From contig CBDASI010000002.1 of the NCBI GenBank assembly GCA_965199585.1, positions 868,001 through 932,000 of the forward strand: 64,000 bases of DNA, read 5' to 3'. Under the pieces are notes generated by a model. The model did no database searches, had not been told where the DNA came from, and saw only the letters and a program-made list of their open reading frames with translations. Numbering within the stretch: position 1 is the stretch's first letter; each line of letters begins with the position of its first letter. Positions 7,781 to 16,913 of this stretch are shown piece by piece. The stretch comes from JAVVHH01 sp965199585. Its GTDB lineage: Bacteria > Pseudomonadota > Alphaproteobacteria > Acetobacterales > Acetobacteraceae. The position numbers and the translations under genes were made by a program.

Positions 7781-10754
7781 AGTTACAGAGTTTGATCAGT
7801 CGGTCACGCAGCCATTCCAGCAACGGCTCCCATGGCAGCAAGACAGCGCGACGGTCGCGGCCGGCTTCATGACTAGCGGATTGGACAGCAAGTAGCCGGA
7901 CGCGGTCTGCCGGGTCGTCGGCGATGGCGATCGGGAACTGGCGGTGGGCCGGGATGTCGGACGCGACTACCTCCAGGCCCATTGCAAGCGCCTGGGCGAT
8001 GCCGAGATTGAAGCCCTCCCATTTGGAAAAGTTCACGTAGAGGTCGGCGGCGACGTAGAGGTCGATCAACTCGCGGTCGCTGACGCTGGCAAACACGGCC
8101 AGGCCGGCGGCCTCCATCTCCTCGCGATCGGCAGGCGAGCCCTTGCCGCACAGCACGAATGCGAGGCGGGACGCCAGCACCGGATCGGCGACGGCGACCG
8201 CGTCCTTAAGGGCGACGTAATCGCCAATACCCTTGTAGCGCCGTTCCGCTTTGTGGAAGCGGCACACGTTGAGAACGACGATCTTGTCGGCGAGGCCAAG
8301 CCGGGCGCGGATGGCGGCGCGGCGGGCAGCGTGCGCGTCGTCCCAGATTGCTAAATGCGAGTTGCCGAGCCCGGCGACCTCGGCCCGATCGAAGTGGATC
8401 TCGTCCTTGACGGTGCTGGTATTGGTCAGCACCAAATCCACGAGGCGATAGGAGAACTGCTTCTCGCCGTCGACGATCTCGCGGGCACGCTGGTCCGGAA
8501 ACCAGGCCGGCGGCGGCTCGCCATGGTCGAAGATGACCCGGCGCGGGGCGTCACTCATGTTCCGGAACATGGCGAAATACGGGATCGTGTGGATGATGAC
8601 GCAATCGACATCGGCCTGATATGCGAAGCTCTGGGCCTCGACCGGCCCGTCGAGATACACGCGCAGGCAGCCGTCATAGGCAATCTCGTTCGGCTTGAGG
8701 GCGCCGCCAACGAACACGGTCCAGCCCTGGGCGGCCAGATAATCGGCGTGCTGCTTGATGACCACGGGGACGCCGTGCCCGGTCGCGTGAACGTCGCTGA
8801 GGATCAGCACGCGTGGATTGGGGTCGATGCCGCGGCGGTGGGCGCGCCACGGGCGCGGGGCTCGTGGGATGGCAGGCTGGTATTGGCGCTCAAGGCCGAG
8901 ATTGGGGCTGTAAAACGGGTCCTGGTCGAACAGCGACTTGTAGGCGAGGCGGACGTGCGAGCACTCGTCACGGAAGCGGGCGAGCTTCTCGGGCGTGTCG
9001 TCGAAGCCGCGGGACTTGGATTCATGGTGAATGACGCTGACGTCGCCGAGATAGAGATTGCGATTGCCGCGGCGGATCGCCTCAAGGCAGAGGGCGGTGT
9101 CGTTGAAGGCGATCTGCAGGTGCTCGTCGAAGCCGCCGATCGCCTCGAACAGGGCGCGGCGAATGGCGATGCAGGCCCCGGTCAGCGCAGCAGCCTCGCG
9201 GGTGACGCCGGCGAGGCCGAGATAGCCGGGGCTGTCGGCGGGCAGGCCGACGAAGCTGTGACCGGCGACGCCGCCGATGCCGAGGACGACGCCGGCATGC
9301 TGGATGGTGCGGTCGGGGTAGAGCAGCTTGGGGCCGACGATGCCGATACCCGGCGTGGCGGCCCAGCCGGCCATGGCGTGCAGCCAGCCGGGCTCAACGA
9401 TCTCGGTGTCGTTGTTGAGGAACAGCAGAACGTCCTGGGTGGCGGTAGCGGCGGCGACGTTGTTGAGGCGGGCGTAGTTGAAGGGGCTAGGGTCGCGGAT
9501 AACCCGCGTGTTCGGGGTGGTGGCCAGACGCTCGAGAAGAGCCAGCGCGTCGGGTTCGTCGGAGCCGTTGTCGATGATGACGATGTGCAGCTTGTCCAGC
9601 GGATAGGCGGTGATGGTGCGGATGGAGTCGATGCAGGCGCCGAGCAGGGCGGCGTGGTTGCGGGTGGGGATGACGATGGCGACACTGAGCTCGGAGAAGC
9701 TCGGCGTCGGCGCCGCACGGAGGGGGGTTTCGGGCGTGCCGGCGGGGCGGTGCGAGAGAATGCGAGGAATACGGCCGACCTCGGCGAGATCGAGACTGTC
9801 GGTCAAGGTGGTGGCCAGGGTGGCGGCCCATTCGGCGACGGGCAGGGTCGGGGTCGTGAGCTCCGCGGTGCGGACGCCGATGCAGGCGCCGAGATAGGCC
9901 ATGCGGCGGTTGAGCTCGGAGGCGAAGACCGGCTTGAAGATCGGCGCGCGCCGCTCGGGGCCGGTCGGTGTGTCGGACAGGCGGTCCTCGTCGGCGTAGA
10001 TCAGTCGCCAGGCCGGGTTGGCGCGGGCCGCATCGGCGAACGCGAACAGGGTCTCGGGACGGAGGCTGACATCGGCCTCGAGGACGATCGTCCAGGGTGC
10101 AGTCCCGTGGGTGGCGAGGTCGGCCGGCGCGACGGCGGCCAGTCGCGGATCCGCCGCGAGAAGGGCGTCGTCCGCAGGGGTGAGCGGGGCGTCGCGCAGG
10201 ATCAGCGCGGTCCAGTTCGGGTAGAGTTGGGCCTGTAGGTCGGCGACAAGCGGGGCCAGTAGCCCGGCGCCGACGACGACGACCTGCAGGGCCGGTAGCT
10301 CGGCGGTGGCAATGGCAGTGGCGATGATGGTGCGGTCGGCGGCGGTCAGGGCGTCGTATTGGCCGATCCAGGCGGCATAGGTGTCCTCGTCGACCACGTC
10401 GCTGTCGAGCGCCATGATCGGGGCGAGCGCGGTGACGCCGGGTTGGCGGCCGAGGAGGCGAAAGGCCAGGGCGGCCTTGATGCGCTGGCGGGCCTCGTCA
10501 TCCCTGCCGACGGCCAAGCGCAGCAGCGTGGTCCAGCGCTTCCAGGTCGGCAGGTTCATGTAGGGCGACTGGCTGATGCCGAGCGACTCGAGCTCGGCGA
10601 CGGCGTGTTGCTCCGCGAGGGCGCCGGTAAAACCGTAGCGGCGCGAGAGCCAGGAGACGTTCTGCGCCTGGACGAGAGCGACATCGGCGAGGAGTAGATC
10701 GCGCCTGGCGGCGTCGATCGTGGGTGCGGTGGGTTCCGGTGCAGACATGCTCAT
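7779..10754 (-). CDS. Multidomain glycosyltransferase (GT2-GT2-GT4)
   Basis: A 991-residue protein. Residues about 150-330 form a degenerate GT2-like unit (VVVVGAGLLAPLVADL, then LIYADEDRLSD). Residues about 365-620 are a canonical GT2 domain with VAIVIPTRNHAALL, IIDNGSDEPDAL, the DXD-type LFLNNDTE and IGGFDE. Residues about 660-985 are a GT4-type domain (RVLILSDVHATGHG, NVCRFHKAERRYKGI, the EX7E-like KWEGFNLGIAQALAMGLEVVASD). It probably adds two or more sugars in surface polysaccharide or glycoprotein assembly in the cytoplasm. No membrane segment was seen. An in-frame ATG at 10748 is an alternative start. It is monocistronic, convergent with the DUF5648 gene. Confidence 0.88.
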   Translation of the reverse strand: MSMSAPEPTAPTIDAARRDLLLADVALVQAQNVSWLSRRYGFTGALAEQHAVAELESLGISQSPYMNLPTWKRWTTLLRLAVGRDDEARQRIKAALAFRLLGRQPGVTALAPIMALDSDVVDEDTYAAWIGQYDALTAADRTIIATAIATAELPALQVVVVGAGLLAPLVADLQAQLYPNWTALILRDAPLTPADDALLAADPRLAAVAPADLATHGTAPWTIVLEADVSLRPETLFAFADAARANPAWRLIYADEDRLSDTPTGPERRAPIFKPVFASELNRRMAYLGACIGVRTAELTTPTLPVAEWAATLATTLTDSLDLAEVGRIPRILSHRPAGTPETPLRAAPTPSFSELSVAIVIPTRNHAALLGACIDSIRTITAYPLDKLHIVIIDNGSDEPDALALLERLATTPNTRVIRDPSPFNYARLNNVAAATATQDVLLFLNNDTEIVEPGWLHAMAGWAATPGIGIVGPKLLYPDRTIQHAGVVLGIGGVAGHSFVGLPADSPGYLGLAGVTREAAALTGACIAIRRALFEAIGGFDEHLQIAFNDTALCLEAIRRGNRNLYLGDVSVIHHESKSRGFDDTPEKLARFRDECSHVRLAYKSLFDQDPFYSPNLGLERQYQPAIPRAPRPWRAHRRGIDPNPRVLILSDVHATGHGVPVVIKQHADYLAAQGWTVFVGGALKPNEIAYDGCLRVYLDGPVEAQSFAYQADVDCVIIHTIPYFAMFRNMSDAPRRVIFDHGEPPPAWFPDQRAREIVDGEKQFSYRLVDLVLTNTSTVKDEIHFDRAEVAGLGNSHLAIWDDAHAARRAAIRARLGLADKIVVLNVCRFHKAERRYKGIGDYVALKDAVAVADPVLASRLAFVLCGKGSPADREEMEAAGLAVFASVSDRELIDLYVAADLYVNFSKWEGFNLGIAQALAMGLEVVASDIPAHRQFPIAIADDPADRVRLLAVQSASHEAGRDRRAVLLPWEPLLEWLRDRLIKLCN

Positions 10755-10919
10755 CCCAATCTGCAGCCTGAAAACTGCCTAAAATTTGATTGCGGTGGAT
10801 TGCCGGTTGAGGGCGTGGGGGTCAAGTGCGCGTCACTGTGGTGACAGGGGGCAAATGTCTTTGCAATCTGCCGGCGAATGGATTGGATTGCCGCACGCGG
10901 ATCGAGACGGAAGGTAACG

Positions 10920-11141
10920 ATGGGTCAGGGTAAGGGCGGTGTCGAGCGGGACGCGCGGCTGCGGGCAGCGCAGACGCTGATGGACGGCAAGCCGATCATG
11001 GACAAGGCGCTGCTGCTGCAATGCGCGGACAGGATCGATCGGCTGACGGCGGCGCTGGAGGAGATTGCCGCGCAATCACAGACACGCGGCGGGATCTGGT
11101 CGCGCAAGCGGGCCGAGGACGCGCTCGACCCGGACGCCTGA
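10920..11141 (+). CDS. Small conserved-looking hypothetical protein
   Basis: A 73-residue protein, MGQGKGGVERDARLRAAQTL onward, predicted as a helix with a charged central segment (about 25-50) and a basic end. No family was recognised. ATG 10920 is chosen because GGAAGG lies six bases upstream; a longer form from 10878 lacks such a site. It stands alone between the divergent glycosyltransferase and the tRNA-Cys gene on the other strand. Confidence 0.55.
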   Translation: MGQGKGGVERDARLRAAQTLMDGKPIMDKALLLQCADRIDRLTAALEEIAAQSQTRGGIWSRKRAEDALDPDA

Positions 11142-11168
11142 TTGTCCGTCCGTCGAACCAGCATGGCT

Positions 11169-11242
11169 GGAGGTCCGGGCCGGAATCGAACCGGCATTCG
11201 AGGATTTGCAGTCCTCTGCATCACCACTCTGCCACCGGACCC
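11169..11242 (-). tRNA. tRNA-Cys(GCA)
   Basis: A 74-nt cloverleaf on the minus strand with encoded CCA (TGG at 11169-11171 on the plus strand). The acceptor stem is GGTCCGG/CCGGACC with U as discriminator. The anticodon loop is ACTGCAAAT with GCA at 11210-11208, and the T-arm holds GGTTCGATTCC. It is the only tRNA seen in the window. Confidence 0.96.
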
Positions 11243-11384
11243 CAAGTCAACACGCGGCAGGCGGCTATATCGGCTGCGAGGGGGGCCGGGGTCAAGCGGT
11301 GGTGCGCATGCGAAGGGCACGATATAAGGGAGCGCCGAGACACACGCGACCGTGATCGGAGCGGCCACAATTACTGGGCGAGCC

Positions 11385-12062
11385 ATGGACCTGCCGAAAC
11401 TGGATTTTGCCTCTGCCCGCGATCACATGGTCGACTGCCAGGTCCGGCCGGACAAGGTCGTCGACCCCCGCTTGATCCGCGCCATGCGGACGCTACCGCG
11501 GGAGCGCTTCGTGCCGGCGGCGCTGGCCGGGTCGGCGTATATCGATGAGGATGTGCGCCTGATGCATGGCCGAGTGCTGATGGAGCCACGGGTGTTGGCG
11601 CGGCTGGTCCAGTTGGCGCGGGTGCGCGCGGGTGAACTGGCGCTGGTGGTGGGCGCCGGAACCGGCTACGGCGCGGCGGTGCTGGCCGAGTGCGGGGCAC
11701 AGGTGACGGCGCTGGAAGAGGACGAAGCCCTGCTCGCCATCGCGCGCGCCGCATTGCCGGCCGTGGCACCCGGCGTCGTGCTGAAGGCGGGGCGGCTGCA
11801 GGACGGGGTTCCGGGCCCCTGGGACCTGATCTTGATCGAAGGCGCGGTGAGCGAGATCCCGGCGGCGATCGCGGCGACGCTGAACCATCAGGGTGGCCGG
11901 GTGGTTACGGTGCTGGCCAAGTCGGGCGGACTCGGCAAGGGCGTGCTCGCTGAACCGATTAACCCGGGGGCGCCAGACGTCGTGCTGCGGGCGCAGCCGC
12001 ATTTCGATTGCGCGACGCCGATGCTGCCAGCCTTCGTGCCGGCACCGGCGTTCCAGTTTTAA
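11385..12062 (+). CDS. Protein-L-isoaspartate O-methyltransferase family protein
   Basis: A 225-residue PCMT-like protein. The N-terminal block ARDHMVDCQVRPDKVVDPRLIRAM and ERFVP are family hallmarks. Motif I is ALVVGAGTGYGAAVLAECGA (about 86-105), then VTALEEDEALL. LILIEGAVSEIP follows. It would methylate isoaspartyl residues to start their repair, but alphaproteobacterial members next to tolC are divergent and the substrate is unsure. ATG 11385 is preferred to the GTG at 11352 because family members begin close to the FASARDHMVDCQVRP block. Gene order with tolC, popZ and valS matches other Alphaproteobacteria. Confidence 0.88.
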   Translation: MDLPKLDFASARDHMVDCQVRPDKVVDPRLIRAMRTLPRERFVPAALAGSAYIDEDVRLMHGRVLMEPRVLARLVQLARVRAGELALVVGAGTGYGAAVLAECGAQVTALEEDEALLAIARAALPAVAPGVVLKAGRLQDGVPGPWDLILIEGAVSEIPAAIAATLNHQGGRVVTVLAKSGGLGKGVLAEPINPGAPDVVLRAQPHFDCATPMLPAFVPAPAFQF

Positions 12063-12134
12063 CGAAGCGTTATGGCTTTGCGTGCATCATCTAACTGTGT
12101 CGCGCCGATCGGCCGGCATGAACGGGACTGCAGA

Positions 12135-13535
12135 ATGCGGAACAGTGTGATTGCGGCCTGCGCTTTGGTGGTTACAGCCGGAGCGTTGCTGACGAATGAA
12201 GCGGCCGCGCAACCGCGCACGCTGCAGGACGCGCTGGCGGCGGCGTATTCTAATAATCCGACGCTGCAGGCGGCTCGCGCTCTGTTGCGCTCGACCGATG
12301 AAAGTGTGCCGCAGGCATTGGCGGGCTGGCGCCCGACCGTGGTGTTGTCGACATCGGCCGGCTATGCGGACGGGTCGTATCAAACCACGTCCATCGGCGG
12401 GCGACAGAAGATCCGCAACAACCGCGATACGTTCACTGGCCAAGCGACGGTGACGCAGCCGCTCTACCGTGGCGGCGCGACCCAAGCCGGGACTCGGCAA
12501 GCGGATAACCGTGTTTTCGCGCAACGCGCGCGACTCCTGGCGACCGAGCAGCAATTGTTCTCGGACACCGCCAACGCCTATGTCAGCGTGATCCAGCAGC
12601 AGCAGGTCCTGCAGCTTAACATCAACAACGAGCAGGTGCTGGCGCGGCAGTTGCAGGCGACGCAGGACCGGTTCCGCGTCGGCGAGATTACCCGGACGGA
12701 CGTCGCCCAGGCCGAGGCCGCGCTCGCTGGCGCGCGGGCGACCCGGGAGACGTCGCAGGGCAATCTACAAACGGCGCGCGGCAACTATCGCCGATACGTT
12801 GGCGAATTGCCGGACCAGTTGATCGAGCCGCAGCCGATCAAGCAGCCGGTGCACAGCCAGCAGGAGGCGGTGCAGCTGGCGTCCAACAACAACCCCAACG
12901 TGATTGCGGCGCTGTTCGACGACGCGGCCTCGCGCGACAACGTCGATCTGCAGTTCTCCCAACTGATGCCGCAACTCAGCTTGCAGGCGCAGGCCGCGCG
13001 ATCGGACAACTCGACCTTGGTCGGGCAACGTGTGATCGGCGCTCAAGTGGTCGTGAACGCGAGCGTGCCAATATACCAGGGCGGGGCGGAATACTCGCGG
13101 GTGCGTCAGGCGCGCCAGCAGGAGCAGCAGTCGCGCAAAACGGTGGACGATATCCGCCGCCAGGTGGTCCAGCAGGCGACACAGGCGTGGGAACAGTTGG
13201 TCGCGGCCCGCAGCACGATCGAGAGCACCAAGGCGCAGATCCGGGCCAACCAGATCGCGCTCGAGGGCGTGCAACGGGAAGCGATCGTCGGCAGCCGGAC
13301 GACGCTGGACGTGTTGAACGCCGAACAGGCGCTGCTGAACTCGCGGGTGACGTTGGTGACCAATTTGTCGAACCTGATCATGGCATCCTACACGCTGACG
13401 GCGTCGTTGGGGCGGCTATCGGCGCGGGACTTGAACCTCAACGTGCCGCTCTACGACGAGACGGCGTATTACGTTGCCGTGCGGGACAAGCTGTTCGGCA
13501 CCGGCGACTACGCGCGCGATCAGCCGGGTCGGTAG
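12135..13535 (+). CDS. tolC: TolC family outer-membrane efflux/secretion protein
   Basis: A 466-residue outer-membrane channel subunit. The Sec signal peptide is MRNSVIAACALVVTAGALLTNEAAA, then QPRTLQDALAAAYSNNPTLQAARA starts the mature protein. Two OEP repeats follow with long coiled-coil helices (about 140-240 and 330-430). The motif GEITRTDVAQAEAALAGARA and its counterpart GSRTTLDVLNAEQALLNSR are typical of TolC repeats. TolC trimers form the exit duct for type I secretion and RND pumps. ATG 12135 is chosen because the signal peptide begins there; an upstream in-frame ATG at 12072 would bury it. It follows the PCMT gene by 72 bases and precedes popZ by 2 bases. Confidence 0.94.
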   Translation: MRNSVIAACALVVTAGALLTNEAAAQPRTLQDALAAAYSNNPTLQAARALLRSTDESVPQALAGWRPTVVLSTSAGYADGSYQTTSIGGRQKIRNNRDTFTGQATVTQPLYRGGATQAGTRQADNRVFAQRARLLATEQQLFSDTANAYVSVIQQQQVLQLNINNEQVLARQLQATQDRFRVGEITRTDVAQAEAALAGARATRETSQGNLQTARGNYRRYVGELPDQLIEPQPIKQPVHSQQEAVQLASNNNPNVIAALFDDAASRDNVDLQFSQLMPQLSLQAQAARSDNSTLVGQRVIGAQVVVNASVPIYQGGAEYSRVRQARQQEQQSRKTVDDIRRQVVQQATQAWEQLVAARSTIESTKAQIRANQIALEGVQREAIVGSRTTLDVLNAEQALLNSRVTLVTNLSNLIMASYTLTASLGRLSARDLNLNVPLYDETAYYVAVRDKLFGTGDYARDQPGR

Positions 13536-13537
13536 CG

Positions 13538-14122
13538 ATGGCGATACCCCCCTCCGCGACGCCTGGGAGCGAGGAGCCGGATCCGTCGATGGACGACATT
13601 CTGGCATCGATCCGGCGGATTTTGAATGAAGACGAGAAGACCCCGAAAGCGGCGACCTCGGGCGTCTTGGTGCTGGAACCCTCAATGATCATCGAGGAAA
13701 GCTCGCATCCGGAGAACCGGACGGCCTCCCCCGAAGCGTCGTCGCCGCACGCCGCGGAATCGAACCTTGCCGCAGAGGAGCCGCTCGCTTTGGCTACGAT
13801 AGATGACCCCATGCAGGGCGGATCGGCCCGCGCCGAGCCCTCGTTCCCTCCTGCCCCCGCGTTGCACGACGGTTCCAAGCCGGAGACGCCCCTGGTTGCG
13901 CCGGCGGCGGCGGCGGCGGCGGCGAACTCGGTCGGCTCTCTTGTCCGCACGCTCGCGGCCGAGCGGAGCGCTGCGGTTACCCGGGGCGGGCTAACGATCG
14001 AGGACCTGGTTCGCGAGGAGGTTAGGCCGGTGTTGAAGGAGTGGCTGGATACGCATCTGCCGCCGCTGGTCGAGCGGATGGTGCGAGCCGAGCTCGAGCG
14101 CGTGGTCGGCCGCAGCGTCTAG
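13538..14122 (+). CDS. popZ: DUF2497 / PopZ-like polar organizing protein
   Basis: A 194-residue protein with the DUF2497 layout. A conserved N-terminal helix (PSMDDILASIRRILNED, about 17-33) is followed by a long acidic, Pro/Ala-rich disordered linker. A C-terminal block (GLTIEDLVREEVRPVLKEWL, then THLPPLVERMVRAELERVV, about 150-190) completes it. In Caulobacter, PopZ forms a polar matrix that anchors ParB-parS and cell-cycle proteins; the C-terminal helices drive assembly and the N-terminal helix binds clients. The start is 2 bases after the tolC stop, and valS follows by 48 bases, an order seen in other Alphaproteobacteria. A polar role in this organism is inferred. Confidence 0.88.
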   Translation: MAIPPSATPGSEEPDPSMDDILASIRRILNEDEKTPKAATSGVLVLEPSMIIEESSHPENRTASPEASSPHAAESNLAAEEPLALATIDDPMQGGSARAEPSFPPAPALHDGSKPETPLVAPAAAAAAANSVGSLVRTLAAERSAAVTRGGLTIEDLVREEVRPVLKEWLDTHLPPLVERMVRAELERVVGRSV

Positions 14123-14170
14123 TCGCCACCTCCTCTTGCGCGCGGTGCCGGGGCGGCTAAAGGACAGGCC

Positions 14171-16840
14171 ATGTTGACCAAGAGCTTCGACCACGCCGCG
14201 CTCGAACAAGAAATCTACGCAAGCTGGGAGCGTAACGGCGCCTTCCACGCCGACCCGGCGGCGGCCGGCGAGCCCTACACGATCATGATCCCGCCGCCCA
14301 ACGTCACCGGCAGCCTGCACATGGGTCATGCGCTAACGATGACCCTGCAAGACGCGCTGGTGCGCTGGCGGCGGATGCAGGGGCGCGATGCCCTGTGGCA
14401 GCCCGGCACCGACCATGCCGGCATCGCGACGCAGATGGTGGTCGAGCGGCTGCTCCCAACGGAAGGCAACCTGACCCGGCAGCAGATGGGGCGCGAGGCG
14501 TTTCTCGAACGGGTCTGGCAGTGGAAAGCCGAGAGCGGCGGGACAATCACGGGGCAGCTGCGTCGGCTTGGAGCGTCGCTGGATTGGCCGCGGGAGCGGT
14601 TCACCATGGATGACGGGCTCAACCGGGCGGTGCGCGAGGTATTCGTGCGCATGTATCGGGCTGGGTTGATCTATCGCGATCGGCGCCTGGTGAACTGGGA
14701 CCCAAAATTCCAGTCGGCGATTTCGGACCTCGAGGTGGAGACCAAGGAGGTGCGCGGGAGTTTGTGGCACCTGCGCTATCCGATTGAGAACAGCGACGAG
14801 TTTATTGTGGTGGCGACGACACGGCCGGAGACGATGCTGGGGGACATGGCGGTGGCCGTGCATCCCGACGACGAACGGTATCGCGATCTGGTGGGCAAGT
14901 TCGTGGTGTTGCCGCTGGTGGGGCGGCGAATTCTGATCGTGGCGGATGCGTATTCCGACCCGGAGAAGGGCAGCGGGGCGGTGAAGATCACGCCGGCGCA
15001 CGACTTCAACGACTTCCAGGTGGGGCAGCGGCACTCGCTGGAGATGCCGAGCGTGCTGGATCGCGAAGGCCGGATCACGCTGGCCGAGATCAAGGGAGAC
15101 GGCGAGTTCCTGCGGAGCCTGGAAGGGCAGGACCGGTTCGCGGCGCGCAAGGCTATCGTCGCCGAGTTCGAGCGGCTGGAGTTGCTGGAAAAAGTCGAGC
15201 CGCACATCAACCAGGTGCCGCATGGCGACCGGTCGGGGGTGGTGATCGAGCCGCTGCTGACGACGCAGTGGTATTGCAACGCGGCCGAGCTGGCCAAGCC
15301 GGCGATCGCGGCGGTCGAGGCGGGGCGGACGAAGTTCGTGCCGCAGCAATGGGAGAACACGTTCTTCGCCTGGATGCGCGATATCCAGCCTTGGTGCATC
15401 AGCCGGCAGCTCTGGTGGGGGCATCGCATCCCGGCATGGTTCGGGCCGGATGGCAGCGTGTTCGTGGCGCGCGATGCCGAGGAGGCGGCCGGGTTGGCGC
15501 GCGAGCAGTATGAGCGCGACGAGGTGCTGACACAGGACGAGGACGTGCTGGACACATGGTTCAGCTCGGGGCTGTGGCCGTTCTCGACGCTGGGATGGCC
15601 GGAGCAGACGCCGGAATTGGCGCGGTATTACCCGGGCGACGTGCTGGTCACCGGGTTCGACATCATCTTCTTCTGGGTCGCCCGGATGATGATGATGGGG
15701 CACTACGTGATGGGCGAGGTGCCGTTCCGGGACGTGTACATCCACGGGCTGGTGCGCGATGAGCGCGGGCAGAAGATGTCGAAGTCGAAGGGCAACGTCA
15801 TCGATCCGCTGGAGCTGATCGGTGAGTTCGGCACGGATGCGCTGCGGTTCACGGTGTGTGCGCTGACCGGGCCGGGGCGGGACATCAAGCTCGGCAAGAG
15901 CACGGTCGAGAGCTATCGGAGCTTCGTGACCAAGCTGTGGAATGCGGCGCGGTTCTGCGAGATGAACGGGGTGGCGCCGGTAGCCGGGTTCGACCCGGCG
16001 GGCGCGCGGCTGCCGCTGTGCCGGTGGATGCTGGATGCGGTGAACACGGCGGTGACCGAGGCAACGACCGCGTTGGAGGCGTATCGGTTCAACGATTACG
16101 CGCAGGCGGCATATCGGGCGACGTGGAACAATTTCTGCGACTGGTTTCTGGAGTTCGCCAAGCCGGTGCTGAACGAGCCGGACGGGGCGGAGAAGGACGA
16201 GGTCCGCGCGACGGCAGCGCATACGCTGGGCGTGTTGCTGCGGCTGCTGCATCCGGCGATGCCGTTCGTGACGGAGCATCTTTGGAGCGAGATGGGGTTC
16301 GGGGCGGCGGGGAGCCTGATCCGGACGGCGTGGCCGGCCCCCTCCCCTGTCGCGGACGCGGCGGCGGCGCGGGACGAGTTGGATTGGGTGGTGCGGCTGG
16401 TCGGTGAGGTCCGGGCGGTGCGGGCGGAGATGAACGTGGCGCCGTCGGCTTTGGCGCCGGTGCTGCTGCGGGATGCGCGGCCCGAGAATTTGGCACGGGC
16501 GCAGACCTGGTCGGAGGCGATCCGGCGCATGGCGCGGGCGAGCGAGGTCGGGCCGCTGGTGGGTGCGATGCCGAGCGGCAGCGCGCAGGCGGTGGTGGAC
16601 GAGGCGACGGTGGTGATCCCGTTGGCCGGGTTGATCGACCTGGACGCTGAGCGGAAGCGGCTGGAGAAGGATCGGGCCAAGGCGCTGGCGGAGGCGGAGA
16701 AGGTGTCCCGGAAGCTGGGGAACGCCGATTTCGTCGCGCGGGCGAAGGCGGAGGTGGTCGAGGAGAACCGGGAGCGGTTGGCGGCCTTCGAGGCCGAGGC
16801 GGCACGGTTGGCGGCGGCGATCGAGCGGATCACCGCTTAG
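14171..16840 (+). CDS. valS: Valine--tRNA ligase
   Basis: An 889-residue class I aminoacyl-tRNA synthetase. The HIGH-type motif is PPPNVTGSLHMGHAL (about 41-55) and the KMSKS motif is KMSKSKGNVIDP (about 535). The CP1 editing domain (about 190-340) contains TTRPETMLGD. WCISRQLWWGHRIPAW and the C-terminal coiled coil (about 820-885, LDAERKRLEKDRAKALAEAE) are characteristic of ValRS. It charges tRNA-Val and edits Thr-tRNA-Val. AAAGGA lies close upstream of the ATG. Confidence 0.98.
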   Translation: MLTKSFDHAALEQEIYASWERNGAFHADPAAAGEPYTIMIPPPNVTGSLHMGHALTMTLQDALVRWRRMQGRDALWQPGTDHAGIATQMVVERLLPTEGNLTRQQMGREAFLERVWQWKAESGGTITGQLRRLGASLDWPRERFTMDDGLNRAVREVFVRMYRAGLIYRDRRLVNWDPKFQSAISDLEVETKEVRGSLWHLRYPIENSDEFIVVATTRPETMLGDMAVAVHPDDERYRDLVGKFVVLPLVGRRILIVADAYSDPEKGSGAVKITPAHDFNDFQVGQRHSLEMPSVLDREGRITLAEIKGDGEFLRSLEGQDRFAARKAIVAEFERLELLEKVEPHINQVPHGDRSGVVIEPLLTTQWYCNAAELAKPAIAAVEAGRTKFVPQQWENTFFAWMRDIQPWCISRQLWWGHRIPAWFGPDGSVFVARDAEEAAGLAREQYERDEVLTQDEDVLDTWFSSGLWPFSTLGWPEQTPELARYYPGDVLVTGFDIIFFWVARMMMMGHYVMGEVPFRDVYIHGLVRDERGQKMSKSKGNVIDPLELIGEFGTDALRFTVCALTGPGRDIKLGKSTVESYRSFVTKLWNAARFCEMNGVAPVAGFDPAGARLPLCRWMLDAVNTAVTEATTALEAYRFNDYAQAAYRATWNNFCDWFLEFAKPVLNEPDGAEKDEVRATAAHTLGVLLRLLHPAMPFVTEHLWSEMGFGAAGSLIRTAWPAPSPVADAAAARDELDWVVRLVGEVRAVRAEMNVAPSALAPVLLRDARPENLARAQTWSEAIRRMARASEVGPLVGAMPSGSAQAVVDEATVVIPLAGLIDLDAERKRLEKDRAKALAEAEKVSRKLGNADFVARAKAEVVEENRERLAAFEAEAARLAAAIERITA

Positions 16841-16864
16841 AACGCCTGCTTGTGGTTGGCTGAA

Positions 16865-16889
16865 TTGGTGGGATGACGCCCACCCTACG
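16865..16889. repeat. REP-like palindromic element, copy 1
   Basis: A 25-base element TTGGTGGG-ATGAC-GCCCACCCTACG between valS and ilvD. It differs from the copy at 18661-18685 only in two loop bases. The stem arms (GGTGGG/CCCACC) are conserved, as expected for a short interspersed palindrome. Confidence 0.65.
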
Positions 16890-16913
16890 AAACAGAAAAA
16901 GTGGAGGCAAACG

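Noticed and set aside
8355..10238. Plus-strand open frame of 627 codons inside the glycosyltransferase gene
   Set aside because: Antisense to clear GT2 motifs; Gly/Asp/Val/Glu-rich composition reflects codon bias only.
10835..10860. GTCAC-TGTG-GTGAC inverted repeat before the small ORF as a terminator or operator
   Set aside because: Only a 5-bp stem with no T-run and no second copy; too weak to call.
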